From Ceratotherium simum simum (Eukaryota > Chordata > Mammalia > Perissodactyla > Rhinocerotidae): DNA of 64,000 bases. Below, piece by piece: positions 1-11,830 of this stretch; the stretch's first letter is position 1; every line of letters starts with the position of its first letter. The position numbers and the translations under genes are program-made. The notes below the pieces were generated by a model, which had not been told where the DNA came from, did no database searches, and saw only the letters and a program-made list of their open reading frames with translations. The DNA is taken from assembly GCF_000283155.1 (NCBI RefSeq), contig NW_004454177.1, positions 5,019,932 through 5,083,931 on the forward strand, in the 5' to 3' direction.

Positions 1-666
1 AGGCCCACACTTTGAGTTGCCAGATGTTCTCCCCCCCCCGCCCCCCACTGGCTTCTCTTTGCTGGAGACCAGGGACAGGTGTTTCCCCAGTCTCCCAGGA
101 CAGGCTGCCTTTGGGTGAAGAATTGAATTCTGTCTTTCCTGTCCCTTGGCTTTTGTCCCCTTTTAGATCAGATCCTACCATCATTCTACAAACTGAAAGA
201 GAATCTTTTTCACATTGAGGAGAACTTTGGAGAGAGGGAGCAGATTAAATGGTGGAATTCCAGGGGTGAGGGGATCTTCCTGGTGCTCTTCAAATTCCAT
301 CACTAACCCAGAGGATGTTTACACTTGGGCTTGGGAGGTATGTCTTCCCATTTCAGTCACAAATCAGAAAGCAGAAAGGAGAAGAGGTTAGGTTTATTAC
401 AGGGCGGATTGTGTTGGGTCCACACCTAAGCCCCCAATCCCGTTTGAAATTTGAGTGGGACAGAGCGGAGTAGGGGAAGGCAGAGCTCTGACCAGATTTT
501 AAAGGGATAAGAGGGCCCTGTGCCTTTAAGCCCTCCCTTCTCCCTCCAATGCCCCCCCTTCCCCACCCTTGGCCCTCCCCAGGTTTCTGGAGGAGCTAAG
601 AGTTGCGTCTTCTCCCTCCCTGCCCTGCCGAGCTGCTCAGTGGCTGCTCTGGAGGCTGTGCTTTGC

Positions 667-700
667 GGTCTCCATGGAAACCATTAGTTGCTAAGCAACT
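667..700. promoter_or_regulatory. Paired RFX X-box-like motifs
   Basis: AGTTGCTAAGCAACT (686-700) is an inverted repeat matching the RFX X-box half-site AGCAAC on both strands. A weaker relative, GGTCTCCATGGAAACC, is at 667-682, only 3 bp away. It lies in a repeat-free block. The factor assignment is by motif only. Confidence 0.5.
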
Positions 701-1389
701 GGAGCATCATCTGTGCTGAGCTCTCGCATCTAATTATCCCATCACAGCGGCTGAGAAGGGTTTGGGGAGCTGAGAGGAGGGGGAGGCCGAGCACAGGAGC
801 AAGAGGATAACTCTTTTAGCAGAGCAGATTCATTGACAACGCTGAAGTCATTTAAAGCCACAGCACCCTGTTCCTCTGCAAGATTTCCTCATGGCTTGGA
901 GTAAGGGAACCAGAGCCACAAATGCCTTGAGTCTCTTTCTTGGGCCCACTCTTCTAGACTGTCTCCCCTTTGGATTCTCGATTCTAAACTCTCTCAAGTT
1001 CCCTCCACTGCCTCCTTCCTTCTAAATCCCCTATTCAAGTCAACAGACATTTAAGTACCAGCTGTCCACGGAACCGCACTATTGATCAGGGATATAAAGG
1101 TAAAATAAGTTTCTGCCGTCAAGGAGCTCCTAATCTCTCTGTTCTGCCCAGACTAGAAGATTAGCTCCTAAAACAGACCCACTCTTTCTGAACTATGGTA
1201 CTTTTTTTTTCCCTTTAACTATGGTAGTTTTGCAAGCAGAAGAGCTCGGATCAAAACCCAGGTCTATCTGATACACCTATCGTTCTCTTTCCACAGTGCC
1301 ACTCTTCTGCTTCCCAGTCAATCTGAAAAACATGTCCACTTGGCTCCATGGGCATGTCAACCTCTGACGGGGACTCTTGTCCTCCCATT

Positions 1390-1520
1390 GATGAGTGATA
1401 CCATATGACTTTAGGTGAGTCACTTCGAACCTCAATTTTCTCACCTATAAAATGGGAAGACTCACTCCTTCCCATTTATCTAGCAAGATATGACAGGTAT
1501 AAAAATGCTTTATAATAAAG
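1390..1520 (+). repeat. MIR SINE fragment
   Basis: GGTGAGTCACTTCGAACCTC, then TTCTCACCTATAAAATGGGA, the MIR core in plus orientation. Confidence 0.6.
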
Positions 1521-1769
1521 GTGCAGAAGGAATGCTGGAGATCATTGTCATAATCTGTAGGAGAAAACTGGGGGAAACTCTGGGGCCTTGGACCTAGAGC
1601 TCACAAGATGATGGTCTGATAGGAGATGGAAGAGGCTCTATCCTTGAAATCTGAGGCTGGAAAAGACTGTTAAAATAAGAATCTCAGTCATTTAGGGTTG
1701 GAAAAGACCTACATGCTCCATTGTTTTCCCTAATGTTGCCTGTGATATAATCACTTACCCCAAATGTGC

Positions 1770-1945
1770 TTCCAGCGGTGTGACCTTGGCCAAGTTACCT
1801 ACCTAACTACTCTGAGCTGTAGTTTCCTCTTCCGTAGAAAGAGTATAAAATCTGTCTCCCTGGGATATTGTGACTATCACTCAAACTAATTTATTTAAGA
1901 GTGCCTAACATGGTATTTGGCTCAATAAATATTAATTTAAGCAAT
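1770..1945 (+). repeat. MIR SINE
   Basis: TGTGACCTTGGCCAAGTTAC at its start and GGCTCAATAAATATT at its end. Full core and 3' part. Confidence 0.7.
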
Positions 1946-1967
1946 CCATCTTATCCTCTCCTTTTTA

Positions 1968-2070
1968 TTAACCCTTAGTGTAGATGAAAACTAGAGACTC
2001 AGAGGCAATAAATGACTTTCCCAAGGTCACAGAGCTAGTAGGGAATGAGGTGGGATAGAATTCAGAATTT
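1968..2070 (-). repeat. MIR SINE fragment
   Basis: GACTTTCCCAAGGTCACAGA followed by GCTAGTAGGGAATGA, the reverse complement of the MIR core. Confidence 0.65.
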
Positions 2071-2219
2071 GCTTTTCCAGCTGTGTCATTGAGGCAAAGG
2101 GAGATGGTTGGGCAGGAAAGGCAGTCCAAGGGGGAAAAGTGACCTGGATTGGCCCAGCTGTTCCCTGTATAGCAAGCATGCCACGGGTGTACCAGGCACA
2201 CAGGAACTGCCTGCTCACT

Positions 2220-2477
2220 GTTTTTTTTTTTTTTTTTTGAGGAAGATTGGCTGGGCACTAAGAAGTTGCCAATCTTCCTCTTTTTTCTTTCTTCTCCCCA
2301 AAGCCCCAGTACATAGATGTGTACCACAGTTGTAGAGTTGTAGCTCTTCTATATGGGATGCTGCCTCAGCATGGCTTGATGAGCGGTGAGTAGGCCCACG
2401 TCCAGGATCTGAACCGGCGCACTCCAGGCCGCCGAAGTGCAACAAGCGAAATTAACCACTACGCCACTGGGTGGCCC
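2220..2477 (-). mobile_element. ERE SINE (long class)
   Basis: Poly-T at the left end means minus orientation. It is flanked by a perfect 13-bp duplication CTGCCTGCTCACT at 2207-2219 and 2478-2490. It contains the extra internal CCCCAAAGCCCCAGTA segment, shared with the copy at 11.4 kb. It is well diverged from other copies. Confidence 0.9.
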
Positions 2478-2939
2478 CTGCCTGCTCACTCATTTATTCA
2501 TTCAGTAAACATTTGTTGAACAACTCCTCTGTGGTGGGTACCATGTGTAGGTGGTGTACAGAGATGACAAGACACGATTCCTGCTCTCAAGTTGCTGAGT
2601 TTTGAAGAATGAATCAGAGTTAACCTGGCTGAAATATGGAAGGAGATATTCCAAAAAGAGGGAGCAGCATATTAAAAGGCTCAGAGATGTGAACTATCCT
2701 GATACCTTCTGGGAACTACAAATGGTACATCTTGGCTAGAACGAAGTATTCAAAGATGGGCATGATGAGAGCTCTAGCTACCAGCCGGGTCACCAGGGGC
2801 TTTGTAGGCTGTGCTACGGAGCTTGGTTTTTGCCCTGAAGATAACAGAAAGCTTTTGAAGAGTTTTAATTGTGTAAATGTCATTCTAGAAACAGTGTGAA
2901 TGGATTGGCAGCAGGTAATGTATTGGCACATTGTATCAG

Positions 2940-3352
2940 GGTTGGTCTATGTGACCAATAGAATATAGCAGAAGCAATGTCATAAAAGGCATTGCGCCTT
3001 CCTCCTTGCTCTCTCTTGAATTGCTCCCTCTGGAGGACATGGGAACACCTCTATGGAGAGGTCCACATGGCAAGGGATTGAGGCCCTCTGCCAACATCCA
3101 GAGAAGAACTGAGGCCTCCACCCAATAGCCATGTGAATGAGCAAGTTTGGAAGCAGATCCTTCAGCCCCAGTCAAACCTCCAGATGACTGTGGCCCAGGT
3201 CAACATCTCCACTGCAACTTCATGAGACATTTGAGCCAGAACCACCCAGCTAAGTCTTTCCCAGATTCCTGATTCTCAGAATAAATGTTTGTTTTTATAA
3301 ACCACGAAGTTTTCGGGCAAGTTGTTATACAAAAATAGATAACTAATACAAA
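2940..3352 (+). mobile_element. MLT1/MaLR-like LTR fragment
   Basis: The right end carries AATAAATGTTTG, then TTTATAAACCAC and ATAGATAACTAATAC, the typical end of an MLT-type long terminal repeat with its own poly-A signal. No internal viral genes are seen; it looks like an old solo LTR. Confidence 0.55.
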
Positions 3353-4329
3353 TATCTTGAAAAATTCAGATGAAAATGATATTGAGTATATGAGTCTAGA
3401 GCACAGAGTAGAGGTATGGGATAAAGAGAGGGAAGGTGGGCAATGGTTAAAATCACGAATGTGGAAGAGAGTCCTCGAAGAGAGTAGTAGAAGGGAAGAA
3501 GACAGCCAAGGACAGGATACTGGGACACACAGTATTTAAATGACAGATGGAGGGAGAGGAGCTGATGAAGGGAGGAATGAGGATTGGAAGGAAAACCAGG
3601 AGGGAGTAGACGGAGTTTCAAAAAGGAGGTGTCAAATGGTATAAAGGTCAGAATTGAAAGTAAGGACTAAAAAATGTCCACTGGGCTTAGCATCTTGAGG
3701 GTTATGCATATCCTTAGGAGCAGCTTCCTGCAGGTGAGGAAGGCAGAAGCCAGACTGTAAGAGAGCAGAGATAACTGGGAGAAAGAAGAGTTAGAACTGT
3801 GTAGACTGCTCTTTGAAGAAGCTTGGCTGGGAAGGGAAGGAGACGGTTAGATAACTGGAGGGGAATTTGGGGTAGAGGAAAGGCTCCTCTGTTTTGTTTT
3901 TAAAGTTAAAGATGCAGGAGAGAGGGAGGTATAATTGAGGGAGAGGCTTCTGGAGGAGGGATAAAATGGGATTCAGATCAGAGGTGGAGGCAATAGCTTT
4001 TGGCCATAGGAACCATACTTTCCAGCAGAGAGAAGAATTGGGCAGTGATGCAGAGAAATGCCATGCTTTTGGGCGGGTGGGGTTGGGTAGGAAAGGCTGG
4101 GGGATGGAAGAAGTAAGTTAAGAGAGCTTCCTCCTGAAGGCCTCTGCTTTCTCTGGGAAGTAGGAAACCCACGAGGGAGAAGGGTTTGGGGCTGAAGAGG
4201 GGTGAGAGCTTGAAGCAGCTGTTGTGGGGAGAGGAGGATGCAGCTGCAAAGAGCCTTGAGGAAGGCTGTGTGTGGTGATGACGGCCCAGCTGAGCTTGGG
4301 GATCACTGGTCTCTTCAGGGGCACTGACT

Positions 4330-4752
4330 GTAGTAGTCAGCGTTCTCCAGAGACACAGAACCAACAGGATGTGTATATATAGAGAGATTTATTTTAAGGA
4401 ATTGGCTCATGTGATTGTGGAGGCTTGGCAAGTCCAAAAATCTAATGGAGGAGGCCAGCAGGCTGGAGACACAGGAAAAGAGTTGCCGCTTGAGTCGAAA
4501 GGTGGTCTGCTGGCAGAATTCCTTCTTTCTTGGTGGGGAGAGGGGGAAGGTCAGTCTTTGTTCTATTAGGGCCTTCAACTGATTGGATGAGGCCCACCCG
4601 TATTATGAGGTAATCTGCTTTACTCAAAGTCCACTGATGTAAACATTAATCTCATCTAAAAAACACCATCACAGAAATATCCAGGATAATGTTTGACCAA
4701 ATATCTGGGCACCATGGCCCAGTCAAGTTGATGCATAAAATTAACCATCACA
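4330..4752. repeat. Interspersed repeat, family not assigned
   Basis: It runs from GTTCTCCAGAGACACAGAACC through a short TA/GA tract to CAGTCAAGTTGATGCATAAA and TTAACCATCACA. This pattern is common in mammalian genomes, but I cannot name the family with confidence. Confidence 0.6.
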
Positions 4753-5164
4753 CTGACCTTGACATTTGGGGAGTTTTTCAAATTACTCAACAGCTTCCGT
4801 GTAGAAGTGATAAAATTGTCAGGTTGTACCGACACAGGGTTAGGGTTTTTAAGGCGAGGAAAGTTGAGGATGTTGGCAAGAGTGAAGGGATGGAGAATAA
4901 GATCTAGGCTAGACATGAAAAGGAGTGATAGACGTGAGGGGAGCACTGAGGAGTGGGGGTGTTGAGTGAGGTCCAGGTAAAACAAAGATGTGAGAGCAGT
5001 GGGCAAGCAGGGGAGTGTGGACGGGGCAGGACATGGAGTGGCGGCCTTCTAGGGGCTGCTGAGAGAGAAAGCCAAGGTCCTCACTGCAGCTGGATGGAGG
5101 CAAATGTTGCGAGGCCAGACGGGAGCTGCAGACCCAGGTGTCTCCAGGGCCCAGGCAGATAACA

Positions 5165-5447
5165 AAAGTAGTGGTGGCATAGTGGTTAAGTTCACGTGCT
5201 CAGCTTTGGTGGCCTGGGGTTCGCTGGTTCAGATCCCAGGTGTGGACCTACACACCACTCATCAAGCTCATCACCCAGCACCCAGTATGTGGGCAGCATC
5301 CCACATACAAAATAGAGGAAGATTGGCACAGATGTTAGCTCAGGGACAATCTTCCTCAGCAAAAAGAGGAAGATTAACAACAGATGTTAGGTCGGGGCCA
5401 ATCTTCATTAGGAAAAAAAAGGAAAAAAAAACCTTAAAAAAAAAGTA
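5165..5447 (+). mobile_element. ERE SINE (older copy)
   Basis: A-box-like GTGGCATAGTGGTTAAG, B-box-like GGTTCAGATCC, two GATGTTAG blocks and an A-rich tail. A short duplication AAAAGTAGT is seen on both sides. It lacks the CG-rich head of younger copies. Confidence 0.85.
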
Positions 5448-6332
5448 GTAAAACAAGGTGGGTGAAACTGGAACCAACTGGAGAGAGTGTAGCAGCATGA
5501 GCTCTGTCTAAAGTGGCCACCCATGCAGCTCTGGAGGAGCTGTGTTGTGGAAAGAGGGACCTTGTTTTTTCAAAAGAAGCCAGAAATCTGAATTTTTAGG
5601 TAAAATGTTCTTATTTTCAAAATTTAAACTAATATACATTATAAAAATGCACTTTGAAGCCACACAATATACACCTTCAAGGCCAGCTTTGCCATCAGGG
5701 TCCCCAGGTTGTGTCTTCTGGGACAGGGTGTTGGAAGGGGAGTAGGTGTTTTGCTAGCGAGCAGAGAGGAAGGATATTTGAAGCTGAGGGGAGAGAGCCG
5801 GGAGAGCTGTAGAAGCAGCAAGGGGTTCAGTGCAGCCAGAGAGTGGAGCCCTGGGAGGGAGGGATTGCAGTGGAAAGGGTGGGTGCCCAAGTGAAGGAGC
5901 AGTTGCCCTGCACAGACCTGTTTCCCACAGACAGGAGGAACTTCTGACAGGGTTTAAACAGGGAAGTGGCATAATTTGGTTTGGTTGTAGAAAGATTACA
6001 GAAAGAGTAGGTGGAGGCTTGATTGTGGGGTCATTAAGCCTCTCCTTAGGCCTGAAGAATCCATACAAGAAACCATGATGGGCCGAATTCACATGAGTTA
6101 ATTTATTCAATAAATGCTTATTAAATGCCTTTGCACCAGTCACTGTGCTAACTGCTGGACCTTCAGAGGTGCTGGACATTCAGGGAAGATGCTGCTCTCC
6201 CTGAAATTATGGTCTGGTGGGAGATACTAAAGAGTCCACTACTACACTGCATTAGAATTTTAGTAGAAGTAATAATAACAGCGATTACTTGTTGAGAGCT
6301 TACTGCATACCAGGCATTGTGCTAAGTCCTTT

Positions 6333-6335
6333 GTG

Positions 6336-6357
<22 letters not shown>
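6333..6357. repeat. (TA)n microsatellite
   Basis: About 12 TA units between the MIR left part and the ERE tail. Confidence 0.9.
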
Positions 6358-6366
<9 letters not shown>

Positions 6367-6549
6367 TTTGCTGAGGAAGATTTGCCCCGAGCTAACATCT
6401 GTGCCAATCTTCCTCTATTTTTTTTAGTATGTGGGCTGCCAGCACAGCATGACCGCTAACAGAGCAATGTAGGTCTGCGCCTGGGAACTGAATCCAGGCT
6501 GCCGAAGCAAAGCGCACTGAACTTAACCGCTGGCCACCAGGTCTGGCCC
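6358..6549 (-). mobile_element. ERE SINE, inserted in a MIR
   Basis: T-rich left end, GAGCTAACATCTGTGCCAAT, and a head ending TTAACCGCTGGCCACCAG. A minus-strand MIR is interrupted by this copy (6258-6335 and 6551-6660). A (TA)n tract adjoins the tail. Confidence 0.8.
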
Positions 6550-6979
6550 TATTTTTTCTTGTTTCATCCTCATAATAATATCTGTGAAGTGAGTACTGTT
6601 ATTATCTTCATTTTATTATTGAGGAAATGAAGCTCAGAGAAGTTAAATGATTTGCCAAAGAGGCTCCTCACCAAAGGGGCAACTTACATGGGCTTGGGCA
6701 GTCCCAAAGGGCTTCCTGGAGGAAGTGGTGAACAAGCAAAGACCTGAAAGTTGAGGAGGAGTTAGCAGGGTGAAGGCAGAGAGAGAGGTGGAGAGGGGAG
6801 ATTGTTCTAGACTGAGACAACTGCAAGGGACCAAGGGTAGAGAATGGGCCCACTGGAGGTTTGGAGAGGAATTTGGGGAAATCACTGGAGAACTAGCTGG
6901 GACCAGATGAAGAGCTTTGCAAGCCCCTCTAAGGAACTGAAATTTTTATCCTAAGGATAAAAGGAAGCCCTTGAAGAGG

Positions 6980-7140
6980 TTTTTTTTAAAATTTTTTGTT
7001 TATTGCATTAACATTGGTTTATAACATTGTCTAAATTTCAGGTGTACATCATTATACTTCTATTTCTGCATAGATTACGTCATGTTCACCACCCAAAATA
7101 CTAATTACAACCCATCACCACACACGTGTGCCGAGTTATC
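6980..7140 (-). mobile_element. Truncated L1 3' end
   Basis: T-rich left end followed by ATTGGTTTATAACATTGT and GGTGTACATCATTATACTT, a lineage-specific L1 3' pattern in minus orientation. The flanks CCTTGAAGAG and CCCTGAAGAG look like an imperfect duplication. Confidence 0.65.
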
Positions 7141-7867
7141 CCTGAAGAGTTTTAAACTGGCGAGTGTCATGATCAAATTTGTATCTTATAAAGGTGATCT
7201 TAGCTGCAATGTAGAGATTGGGGTAAGTAAATAGCTGGGAGACATTTTAGATGTCTCTTGACATGCTGTTGAGATAAGATCTAAGCAAAAGATGATAAAA
7301 GAGGAGATTCTGGGGTGATGGTTTGGCTGGGAGGATTTCGGACACGGGTGGAGAGCAGAGTTAAGGATGCTTCCCAGGTCCTGGCTTGGGCAGCTGGGTG
7401 GACGATGGTGCTGGCACTAGCTGAGGTGTGCAGCAGGGGTGGGAGGAGCAGATTTGTGGGGAGAAGGTGGAGCTGTCTCAGTTGTGAACTTGCTGAGTTG
7501 AGGTGCCTGAAGGACACCCAGGTGGAGGTGTGTGGAAGGTGGTCGGATGTTGGCGGTTCTGGAGCTCGGAAGGTTGTCCGCACAGGGGTGACAGCTGCAG
7601 GCTTGGAGAGGCCTGGAGAGTAAGAAGACAAGGTCAAGGACAGCACCTGGGACACACCAACATAGATGGGCAAAGAAAAAGAGGAGCCTGCAAAGTAGAC
7701 GGAGAAGCTTTCCGGAAAGAAAAAAGAAAAGAACCAGCTGGGAGTGGTATCCCAGGTACCCAAAGAAGAACACTTCCAGGAGGCACGTTTTGCAGCAAAC
7801 TGGTCCTCAGGGAATTGAAGAGATGTAAAATGTGCTCCTTGGATTTGGCAATTAGGAATCACTGGAG

Positions 7868-8114
7868 GGGGCCGGCCTGGTGGCACAAGCGGTTAAGTGC
7901 GCGCACTCCACTGCGGCGGCCCGGGGTTCGCCGGTTCGGATCCCGGGCGCTCACCAACGCACTGCTTGGCAAGCCATGCTGTGGCGGCATCCCATATAAA
8001 GTGGAGGAAGATGGGTACGGATGTTAGCCCAGGGCCAGTCTTCCTCAGCAAAAAAAAAAGAGGAGGATTGGCAGATGTTAGCTCAGGCCTGGTCTCCTCA
8101 CAAAAAAAAAAAAA
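7868..8114 (+). mobile_element. ERE SINE (young, GC-rich head)
   Basis: Starts GGGGCCGGCCTGGTGGC, has B-box GGTTCGGATCC and ends in poly-A. Perfect 14-bp duplication AGGAATCACTGGAG at 7854-7867 and 8115-8128. Confidence 0.95.
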
Positions 8115-9459
8115 AGGAATCACTGGAGATCTCTTCAAACTGGGAGAACATGTAAATGAGAGCACTGAGCTGGGCAAGTGGGAGTTGAAGGACTGAAGGT
8201 CTGCGTGGAGTTGGCTCTAGGATGCAGTGAAGGACTAAGAGACCCAACAGCCTGGGGAGGGCAGGTGTGAAGGAGAAGGAAAGGGAAGGGTCTTTCCTGC
8301 TCCCCACCCCCCAAGCCTTACAGTTCCTTACACCATTTTGCCTCAGACTGGGCCCCCCCGCCCCTCAGTTGTTTGTAGGAACCTCTGATGGGCACAGAGA
8401 AGGAGGGTCAGGAGGCGCTTCCTGGGATATGGGTGGAATGTGGAGGAGAAGGTGTGAACTGAAGCAACTGAAGTGAGCTGATCTGGATCAGCCTTCCCTT
8501 CAGGCCTGAGGAGAAAGCAGCTCTATTCCCCTCTCTCACCCTTTACAGGGGTGTGGGGCAGAGACCTGGGATATCAAGCCCAGCAGACAAGGGATCCAAC
8601 AGAATTGTGACCTTTAGCCTCTCTTGGGGACCAGCCATTTCTGACACCCCCACCCCCACCCACAAGAACTTCCGGGTTAGCACGTAGCTCAAGCCAGTCC
8701 CCAGAGAGAACAGGCAGATGTTTTAAGGTAGCCGCTTGGAGGAACAGCAAAGTATGATGGGAAAGGGTCAGAATCCTTTGAAATCCCATCGCATCCTCCA
8801 GGCGGGGAGGGGTCATCCTGGCACAGCTGCCCAGGCCACAGCCCTGAACCCTGCCTTCTCCCACCTCCTCAGGCCCTGTTTGAGATGCACATCAGATCCG
8901 GTGCCCTTTGCAAAACTGTTATTTGTACAGAAGCCCGAGGGAGGAGGAGGGGAGCCGCTCCCTCCTCTCTCCCCCCTCCAGCCACTTCCACTTGCAGGGG
9001 CCTGCAATCAAATACCAACCCCGGTCCTTCTCACTCACTAGCTCTGAGACTTGTGAACTGAGCACTGGCGGTTCCCCAGCTGCCCACGTGGCGGTGCTAG
9101 GAGTTTCTCCTCCCTCTCCCGGAAATGGCCCGGCCTCTGAGCTTCCCCCCACCCCCACGGTCTCTGCACCTCAGCCCTTCTTCCCCACTCCCGCAGCCCT
9201 GAGCTCAGAGCACCCCTGCACCTCACACTTAGCCCTGAGTCTCGCTGGCTATGGCCTCTTTGCCTCGAGTCTCCCTGATTCTCTATCTCTAAGAATGGAG
9301 TAGGGAACTCGAACTAGTCCGTCGCCCAGCAGCCCCCATCCTGCGCAACCTGTCCTAAAGGCGCAGGAGAAGCCGGGGAGTGGGAAACAGGCTCTGCAAG
9401 GTAGGCAGAGGGCTCGGAGGCGAGTAATGGATTTGGAGAAGCTGGGCCAGGGCGATACC

Positions 9460-9640
9460 CAGCTCTGACTGCTGCTCTCCAGCTTGGGACCTTGATCTTC
9501 TGAGGACCTTAGAAGCGGTTTCCTGTCTGTAAATGGGGGTGGTAAACCTACCTCCCCGGGTTGTGTGAGGACTAAATGAACAAGGCATGAGGTGCCCAAC
9601 GCAGTGTTTGACACATAGTAGCTTCTTAAAACAAGTGCCC
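9460..9640 (+). repeat. MIR SINE
   Basis: TTTCCTGTCTGTAAATGGGG through GACACATAGTAGCTTCTT. Confidence 0.6.
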
Positions 9641-10005
9641 TTCCCTCTCTTCACTTTGGGGCTCTGACGGAGAGGTGGAAGGAGAGAAACTAGGGCGGAT
9701 GGAGAGAGCTCTCCCAGAGCCCAGGAGGCACATTGTGGGTGGGGGTACAGCTCTGTTCTGTTCCACCCAGGGTGGGGAGGAGGGGAGGGAGAGCCAGAGC
9801 CCCGGGCCTCTCCAGTGCTTCTGTTCTCAGAGCACCGCTTGGTCTGGCTTTGGGGAGACCTCTGGGAAAGGTATTCCTCTTGGGTAGAAGGAGGTCTGGT
9901 GGGGAGGGCCTGGTGTGGGGGGACTGCCTCTGGGTCCGGAACAACCCCCTCCCCACTCCCCCAACTCATAATCCGATTTATATTCCTACTCCCTCCTCTG
10001 GACTC

Positions 10006-10019
10006 GTCACCATGGCAAC
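10006..10019. promoter_or_regulatory. Perfect RFX X-box
   Basis: GTCACCATGGCAAC fits the X-box consensus GTNRCC-N2-RGYAAC at every defined position. It lies in a repeat-free, pyrimidine-rich block about 9.4 kb before the distal BCL9L CpG island. Confidence 0.5.
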
Positions 10020-10959
10020 AGTTTTCTCAGTTGCACTTCATCAGTTTCTCAGCAAATCTTTTTTTTCTGCCCCCTCCTTCAATTTCTCTTTTTCTCCTCC
10101 AACAGTCTGCATTTCTACAAACTCATGGTGTTCACCTTTCTCTTTATCTCCCGGCTTCTCTGTTTCTTTCTTGTTCTCCGTTTGTCCCTGCCTGCTTCTA
10201 TTCACATCTGTCTTTCTGCAGCTTCCCTCCTGTCTCTCCCGTTTCAAGTCCATGATTGTGGCAACAAGCTAGAGTCTGTTGGCTACACAAGAACTTGTGT
10301 TCCTTCTGATATCAGGGCCGAGAAGTGGAGAGTCCTGGAGGGACAGGATTTGGGTCCTAGTGGGCCCTGGACAGAGGTCAGTGATGTAAAGGTGGATGTA
10401 AGGTCACCTTCATCTGTTCAGCTCTGACCAGGGGGCAGGGAACAGTGGGGAGAGAACACAGTATTGGCCAGTTTCTTCTCCAGTCCTCAGTCAGAATTCG
10501 TGTGGCTCTGGGGGGGTCCTGCAGGGCACTGTCCTTGGTTTACTTCCCAACTCACCCTCAGAGACCTCACCCAGTACCTACAACTACCACTGGCATGGGT
10601 GCTTCGCAGACACCTAACTTTGGCTCTGACTTCTGTCTCTCCAAAGTTCCAGTCAAATCTCTCCACCTGCTCACTGGTCACAGCCACTAGGATGTCCTAT
10701 TCTCACGCCTAACTCTACAACTCTCAACGTGAACCCGCCTTCCCCAAACCATCACCCCTGTTTAGTAAGTTTGGTAAGTTTAGTCTGTTCAGTAAGGTTT
10801 AGTAAGTTCAGTCTGAGTCATCAGCGTAATATGGTTGCCAAAAATGAATCCAATCTTAAGCCATATTAATAGAGATATAGCATTTGGAAGAAAGGAGAGG
10901 ATTGATAGTCCTGCTTTACTCTAAGTTGGCCAGGTGTCATCATGAGAGTAACTGTTGGT

Positions 10960-11275
10960 GAACTGGGAATGTTTAGGCTAGACAGGAGGAGAAGAGTCAG
11001 GAGTTATTAAAGCTCAAATACATGAAGAACTATCATGGGGAGGAAGAATTAGAATTTACATTGTGTGACCCCAGGAGGTTGTGCATGGACTAATAAATGG
11101 AGACCACTGGGTGACGGAAATGAACTCAAAGGAAGGAAAAAACAGATGTTCATAAATGGAATGGGCTGCCTTGGAAGGCAGTAAGCTCCCCAACTGCTCG
11201 CCAGGGATGTTGGCAGGGAGTTGAGCACCACAAAAATCTGAACTAGGTATTTGGTCTTTGAAACCCTTTCCCACC
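10960..11275 (+). repeat. L3/CR1-like LINE fragment
   Basis: Contains GTTTAGGCTAGACAGGAGG and ATGGAATGGGCTGCCTTGGA, the conserved 3' region of CR1-clade LINEs. Confidence 0.5.
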
Positions 11276-11279
11276 AAGA

Positions 11280-11830
11280 TCTGATTCCTCCTGCTTTTGT
11301 TCTTTTTGTGCCCCTCACCGAGCCCTCTGTGCTCCCTTATATCTGAGGTCAGTTTCCTCTTTCTCCACCAGGTCTACCTAAGGATGCAACATACAGTGAT
11401 TGCATCGAGTCCATGTCTTTTAATTTTTTTTTTTTTTTTGTGAGGAAGATCAGCCCTGAGCTAACATCCGTGCTAATCCTCCTCTTTTTGCTGAGGAAGA
11501 CCGGCTCTGAGCTAGCATCTATTGCCAATCCTCCTCCTTTTTTTCCCCAAAGCCCCAGTAGATAGTTGTATGTCATAGTTGCACAGCCTTCTGGTTGCTG
11601 TATGTGGGACGCGGCCTCAGCATGGCCGGAGAAGTGGTGCGTCGGTGCGCACCCGGGATCCGAACCCGGGGCCGCCAGTAGTGGAGCGCGCGCACTTAAC
11701 TGCTAAGCCACGGGGCCGGCCCATGTCTTTTAATTATTTAGCATCTTTTTTGTTCTTTAATTGTCTCCATCTTATAAGCTCCTTGAGGGCAGGTGCCTGT
11801 ATTATCTGCTACTAAAAACTTATTAATCAT
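11280..11830 (+). repeat. L2-like fragment split by an ERE
   Basis: Left part to 11410, right part from 11736 with ATAAGCTCCTTGAGGGCAGG, a typical L2 3' segment. The ERE at 11426-11720 lies between. Confidence 0.45.
11426..11720 (-). mobile_element. ERE SINE (long class)
   Basis: Perfect 15-bp duplication CCATGTCTTTTAATT at 11411-11425 and 11721-11735. Carries the internal CCCCAAAGCCCCAGTA insert like the 2.2-kb copy, and keeps an intact B-box. It appears to split an older L2-like sequence. Confidence 0.93.

Larger units (their letters stand above)
6258..6660 (-). repeat. MIR SINE split by an ERE and a TA tract
   Basis: Left part CTTACTGCATACCAGGCATT; right part ATTGAGGAAATGAAGCTCAG. The ERE at 6358-6549 sits between. 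Confidence 0.7.
2495..7860. repeat. Ancient LINE-like repeat mosaic
   Basis: Blocks at 2495-2935, 3353-4320, 4760-5160, 5450-6250, 6665-6975 and 7140-7860 read like the old 'spared from expansion' LINE 3' sequences (for example GGGCTTTGTAGGCTGTG, GAGTTTTAAACTGGCGAGTG). They are broken by the LTR, ERE, MIR and L1 insertions listed separately. No gene is visible inside. Confidence 0.5.

Noticed and set aside
2940..3352. An endogenous retrovirus with genes
   Set aside because: Only LTR-like sequence is present; no gag, pol or env reading frame adjoins it.
4830..4850. Interstitial telomeric repeat (GGTTAGGG)
   Set aside because: Only one and a half units occur; chance match.
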